Part shown: piece after piece, positions 59,658 through 64,000 of the stretch
Numbering within the stretch: the first letter of the stretch is position 1
Layout of the letters: every line of letters begins with the position of its first letter
NCBI GenBank assembly: GCA_023014335.1
Contig: JAECYW010000014.1
Coordinates: 1,736,001-1,800,000, forward strand
DNA: 64,000 bases
From: Galerina marginata
Taxonomy: Eukaryota; Basidiomycota; Agaricomycetes; Agaricales; Galerinaceae
Direction: 5' to 3'
Notes under the pieces: model-generated
The model's input: the letters and a program-made list of their open reading frames with translations, nothing else
Databases searched by the model: none
Told to the model about the DNA's origin: nothing
Made by a program: the position numbers and the translations under genes

Positions 59658-60095
59658 AGTGACGATAACAGGAAGAATAGAGAATATTTAGCTAGAGAGT
59701 ATGAGTGAAGGAGAAAGGAAAGGAACTGAAGAAATTGGACGAAGTTGAACCAGTTTATATATTGTATCGGCTAGTCTTCCCTGAAGCAGTGACAGACTCT
59801 TTTGCGGCAAGCTCCATAAGATCCGCAAGATCCGTAACCTCTTCTGAGTGCATAAGATCCGCAACTCTATTCAATACTGAAGATTTGTAAGCTCTATTAA
59901 ATACACAAGATCCGTAAGCTTATGCAAGATCCGTTTACACAAGATCCGTAACCTTACACAAGACAAGACCCTTGCTTAATAGCGTATGCGGTCTGTCCGG
60001 TCACAAATTTGCTATAAGATTATCCAACTTGTTAAATCTTTTATTGATATATCGATATTGAATAAAGAAACTGCTATTAGAGTATCATGAAATAT
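59658..60095. promoter_or_regulatory. Intergenic region with repeated AAGATCCGTAA motif
   Basis: Between 59816 and 59957 the core AAGATCCG occurs six times, usually followed by CAA or TAA, spaced irregularly. It lies 160-300 bp upstream of the ATG at 59657 and downstream of the gene ending at 60096. It could be a cluster of protein-binding sites or a decayed minisatellite. Confidence 0.5.
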
Positions 60096-61279
60096 CTAAT
60101 CTTTCAGTTTCATACGGCTCAGTCGATCGCGTGCTTCTACAACTTCATCTGTGGCATATCCAACCTTTCTTTTTAAAGAAACCTGCCTCACTGTCTGGTT
60201 TTTAGTTCGATTGCGTATTATGGCAGCTTCCTAAAGTCAAGTTACATCAGAGTCTAATCATCACAAGCTTAATAACTCAATACGCACCCTTAAAGTTGAG
60301 GTGTCCAAAATGGTAATTGCCCGAAGAACCGTCAACATCCTATATTTTCCATTCTTCATTTGGATACAGATAAAGGAAAGTTGGGCTTCAACGATATCTC
60401 CACACCGGAACTTTATAGGATTGACTTGTTGATACCTGCATGATTATTATTAAAGATCTTAAAAGGTCTAATCAGAACAGAAACTTACTTGGTTTCTTGT
60501 TCACGATCATCAAGGAGTTCATAGTACTCAACTTCATTTTCTGTAGTATGAACAAATTGTTCATCAATATCCATAGCAGCAGCAAGGATTCCATGTGGAT
60601 CGACTTCATTTGAGAAAGGTAATATTTCATCCGTGATTGCATGTTTGCGAAGTGTGAAAAAGCGGTTGTTCATGTCAATAGCTGGATAGCCTTCAAAAGA
60701 AGCAGAATTCCAATCCTCGAGAGCGCCTTGTGGAAAGGTGCGTGAGAATATCTGGTGAATTTCTTGAGCATTTTGTATAGCCTGATAGAAAAGTGTGCTG
60801 CCCAGTCCAGTGAGTGTTACTGATTGTCGCATAAAATGTCGTTGTTTAGGTTCACTGTGAATATTATATTTAATATTGGCTGGCTTTTTAGTATTTTTGA
60901 CAACTGTTCTGACTTACATATTAAATGGCTGCGATATAGGTGGAAGTGACTTCTGGCTTAATACACCCTGAACACGCAAAACAACTTCTTCAGCATCTTC
61001 AGTGGTCATATTACGGATAAGTTTCCAGCTTCTATTTTGCTCCACTGGAGTGACTTGGACCTGATTCTTAATGCCGTCTGTCTAGTATTGTTTCAGTCAC
61101 GTTTGTCATTTTAAAAGACATACATGGTTACATACCGCATTAAAATGACATAACTGCTTTCTCTTATGTACCTGGCTTTCTGCAAGCCTTTCCACTTTAC
61201 TTTCTAAAATCTCGTTAATAAGAGTAAAATTATGAAAGTTTGACTAACCAGTAGCTTTCATATCATAGAATTGATCCAT
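60096..61279 (-). CDS. Conserved fungal-type protein of unknown function, 6 exons
   Basis: ATG at 61279 (MDQFYDMKAT). Exons approximate 61279-61250, 61212-61137, 61087-60920, 60860-60490, 60435-60290 and 60231-60096, with short GT-AG introns and a frame continuous in my reading. The C-terminal part contains FRCGDIVEAQLSFICIQ followed by YRMLTVLRAITILD, a pattern I recall from repeated uncharacterised Agaricomycete families. It ends with a basic segment and DRLSRMKLKD. No catalytic motif was seen. It is divergent from the gene starting at 61938. Confidence 0.65.
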
Positions 61280-61937
61280 AGTGCTTTGTCAATAGGTTGG
61301 AGAAAGAAGGAATACTTTCACAAAGTTTTTTGCTCGCTTTTAAAGCTATATTCCACTTCTATGATCGATCAATCAAATTCTCCTAGGCTCGTAAAAAAAA
61401 GCTTTGTCACTTCCTTTTTAGGTGTAAGATCAATCTAGTCTTGTAGACCCTAGACGGTGTACCTTTAAAAATGGCGCTATATTCTTTTTGATTTCAATAT
61501 AGACTTGAAATTTTCCCATTCAGTTGCTAGGAACTTTGGAGTCGGACCGGAAATGTGTTAGGTCTGCTGACCAGACAAGAATCTAGAACCCTGTTTTTAC
61601 ATCTTGGCATTATCAAATCGGATCTTCTTTTCTATAACTAAATAGACGGTGATCTGGTTTCTAGACAACCTGTCAGGAACCCCACAGTTAGAATTTGGCG
61701 GTTCTTGGTTTCTATGTCATTCAGAAGCTTTTTGTTATAGGGGCTCAATATATATTTGTACGTAACCCACCATAATTGATCTGAAATGTATATCCATCCA
61801 TACCCCAAAAAATCGGATCTTCTGTTTGATCCGATATCCATTTGGGAAGTCTGAGAGGTATAAGAAGCCACAGATTTCTTTCTGTCTATCCAGTCGTTTT
61901 CCCTCAAATCTTTACTTTCATACACATTACACTCATT
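61280..61937. other. Divergent promoter region
   Basis: 658 bp between two divergently oriented genes (ATGs at 61279 and 61938). No open frame of substance. Core promoter elements cannot be assigned with confidence. Confidence 0.45.
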
Positions 61938-64000
61938 ATGCCACCTAAAAGAAAAGTCAAACAAGACTCCTCTTCAGAGGAAAATCACAGGTAGATATTG
62001 AATTATCTGTTCTTCTTTGATATATGCTGAAAGTTATTGCTATTATTATAGCGCGAGTGAAAATGAAACCTCTGATGCTGCCTCTTTGTATGTTCTGCTT
62101 GTTGTATTTTACTTTTTTGAAGCTAAACTTTCATTGCAGATCGGATCAGCCCCCACCTCCGTGCTTTTTTGCTTCTTTATCCATGTTAAGATATTATGAC
62201 ACTAATACGGTTTTCTAGGGTTACTCCGAGAAGGTCTCAGAGAGTAGGGCCTCCTCAAGCAACTGCAGGAAGCCTGTGAGTAGTTAGTTCAGATATTTTG
62301 CCTCTTTTATTAATTATTCTATTAAACAGCTCCAAGTCTAAGAAGAAAAACATCGACACTGCTGCATTTACTCCAAGGTATTTTGGTCTTCATTTTTATG
62401 AACTTTATATTAAAGGCTATTTTAGTCCTGAACAGAAGTCACCAAAAAAACCTCGTCATACTTCACAGTCAAAGCCTCCCAACACTCCTACAATGAAGTC
62501 TTCTGCCAAAAATTTGAAACTCAAATCACCTATTGTTTTGATTCAAACAAAGAGAAAGATTACCAATGCGATTAAGGAAGAGACCGAATCAGAATCTGAT
62601 ATCATCAGTGAAGAGGAGGTTTTTGATAGTGATGATGCTGAAGTTGCAGAGGAAGATGAAGAAGAGGAGGCAGAAGATGAAAAAGAGGCAGAAGATGAAG
62701 ATGAGGCAGAAGATGAAGAGGAGGAAGATGATGAACAAGATTCTGATGCTAATTTCATAGATGATGAAGCGTATGTTTTTTTTTTTTCCTTGTTCTTTTT
62801 GACTTTAAGCTAATTTTCCCTTTTCTGTTTTCCTTTTCTTAGGGAGGAGGATAACAGCTCAGAGGATGATAAGCTTCCTTTGAGTAAGTCCAAAGGAAAG
62901 GCTAAGACTAGGTGTGTATGGTATATTTTCTTCAGAATATTATTTAATCCAGTTTTTTTAGTAACAATCCTCAACGTCAGAAAATCCTCAACACTGCCAT
63001 GTATGTTCATTATTTTTGGTTTCTATAATATGTTTACTTTGTTGACTTTTTCTGCCTTATAGAAAAAAGGCAAAGGAGGCTAAATCGAAAGAAGAAAAGT
63101 CTTTTGCGAAGAGAAAAGATGATTTGAAAGATACTGGTGTTTATCTGGAGGATTTGATCACTAAAGATCCTCTTGAAAGGTATGCATTTCTGTTGATTAA
63201 TCAATTTTATTGCCTGATACTATATATATACAGTCGTCCCAAGTTACGGAAATGCCAGATTTACGATAAAGACTTGGTTGATGTCTTCCTCGCCAAAACT
63301 TACAAGGATCTTCCTAAATTGCCTAGGTATCTACTTATTTACTGTCTATACCTAATTGACTAACAATATTTCAGTGGATACACCAACAATCGATATCTTC
63401 CTGCAGGTGAAGCACCGGAGCCTATGATGTACGTCTCAGAACTGCTGCCAAATTTGACAAAGACTAGCAAGAAGTAAACCATTCTATTCTATTTTGATAT
63501 TCTGTTTTAACTTTATTCTGATAGGTACTTGCTGGATTTGTTCACTTTTGTTTCGGACACAGGCACAAGCACCGTCAACTTGTCTAGGATTGAACCTTGT
63601 GACCTTATTGCCAAAAAACCAGACACTGGATCCATCTATCCTTTGATCACTTTACGAAACCAGAAAACTCCGGCTCTCTGTCTCAGTCTTATATGTGTTG
63701 ATGAAGACTACACTCGGCATGCCAAGGATATTAATGGTTCATCATACAAGATTCTAACGGGCGTAATTCAGACTATGGAATATGAAAGATTGGTTGCCAC
63801 TCTCTGCTTGGTTTACAAGGTACCTGGTATCAAAACCCTGATGTCCAACAATCGCTGGTCTTTTTCATCCCGCCCCGGAAGCTCCAATAATAAAGCTCAA
63901 AGTATGTTTATTTGACTTTAATCTTTTATTCATCTCAATATTGTTGCTAATAGATTCATATGGCCGCGCCGGTCCTTCTCGTCCTATGGGCACCAAGAAG
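61938..64000 (+). CDS. Multi-exon Lys/Glu-rich protein, unknown function, runs off the window
   Basis: ATG at 61938 (MPPKRKVKQDSSSEE). At least ten short exons separated by GT-AG introns of about 45-150 nt (first exon 61938-61990, then 62052-62087 and so on). The N-terminal part is basic and disordered. It is followed by a very acidic Glu/Asp run (about 62640-62745), another Lys-rich stretch, then a folded-looking region (LRKCQIYDKDLVDVFLAKTYKD-like, YLLDLFTFVSDTGTSTVNL, CLSLICVDEDYTRHAKDI). The composition suggests a nuclear or chromatin protein (inference). The 3' end lies outside the window. Confidence 0.68.

Overview
The window looks like repeat-rich nuclear DNA of a filamentous fungus, most likely a basidiomycete of the Agaricomycetes. 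The reasons are short spliceosomal introns (about 45-60 nt, GTAAGT-type donors, CTAAC-like branch sites), a KDZ-type DNA transposon with CxC5/CxC6 cysteine clusters (a class expanded in these fungi), fungal Helitrons, a Ty1/copia element and 5'-truncated LINEs. No species can be named from the sequence alone. No rRNA, tRNA or CRISPR was seen.

Layout. 1-2330: GC-rich degenerate repeats and strong palindromes without a convincing gene. 2878-4173: first copy of a non-autonomous repeat called 'E' here. 4269-6785: three-exon gene of unknown function next to a Helitron. 8010-22420: Helitron H1, whose replicase-helicase frame is split by a 6780-bp KDZ-type element (14459-21238) with imperfect terminal inverted repeats and a perfect 8-bp target duplication. 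The KDZ element carries two minus-strand genes: a CxC5-CxC6 transposase and a multi-exon gene of unknown function. 22651-23583: LINE 3' end. 23584-33905: remnant of a second Helitron, H2 (minus strand), split by a complete copia element (23664-30655, 473-bp LTRs, 5-bp target duplication). The copia element is itself split by two E copies; a third E copy sits in H2. 34687-35936: another E copy. 36115-37933: two minisatellites (44-bp and 63-bp units). 37934-47128: a giant E copy with ten apparently identical 881-bp units. 47532-64000: four multi-exon genes of host type (one leaves the window) plus a fifth, at 54088, whose last exon is hit by a LINE, giving an in-frame host-LINE reading frame. 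Two copies of a 42-bp perfect palindrome ending in telomere-like repeats and a 345-bp fold-back lie at 56.9-57.6 kb.

How it fits together. The nesting gives relative ages: H1 before KDZ; H2 before copia before E2 and E3. Coding frames of the interrupted elements define insertion boundaries to the base. For E they indicate insertion without target-site duplication, 5' of a T, with a hairpin 11 nt from the 3' end. That points to a Helitron/Helentron-like rolling-circle element whose 5' unit can be tandemly amplified. This E family is the best candidate here for something undescribed. Exon joins, family names and element classes come from reading the sequence and knowledge of the families; no database search was run.
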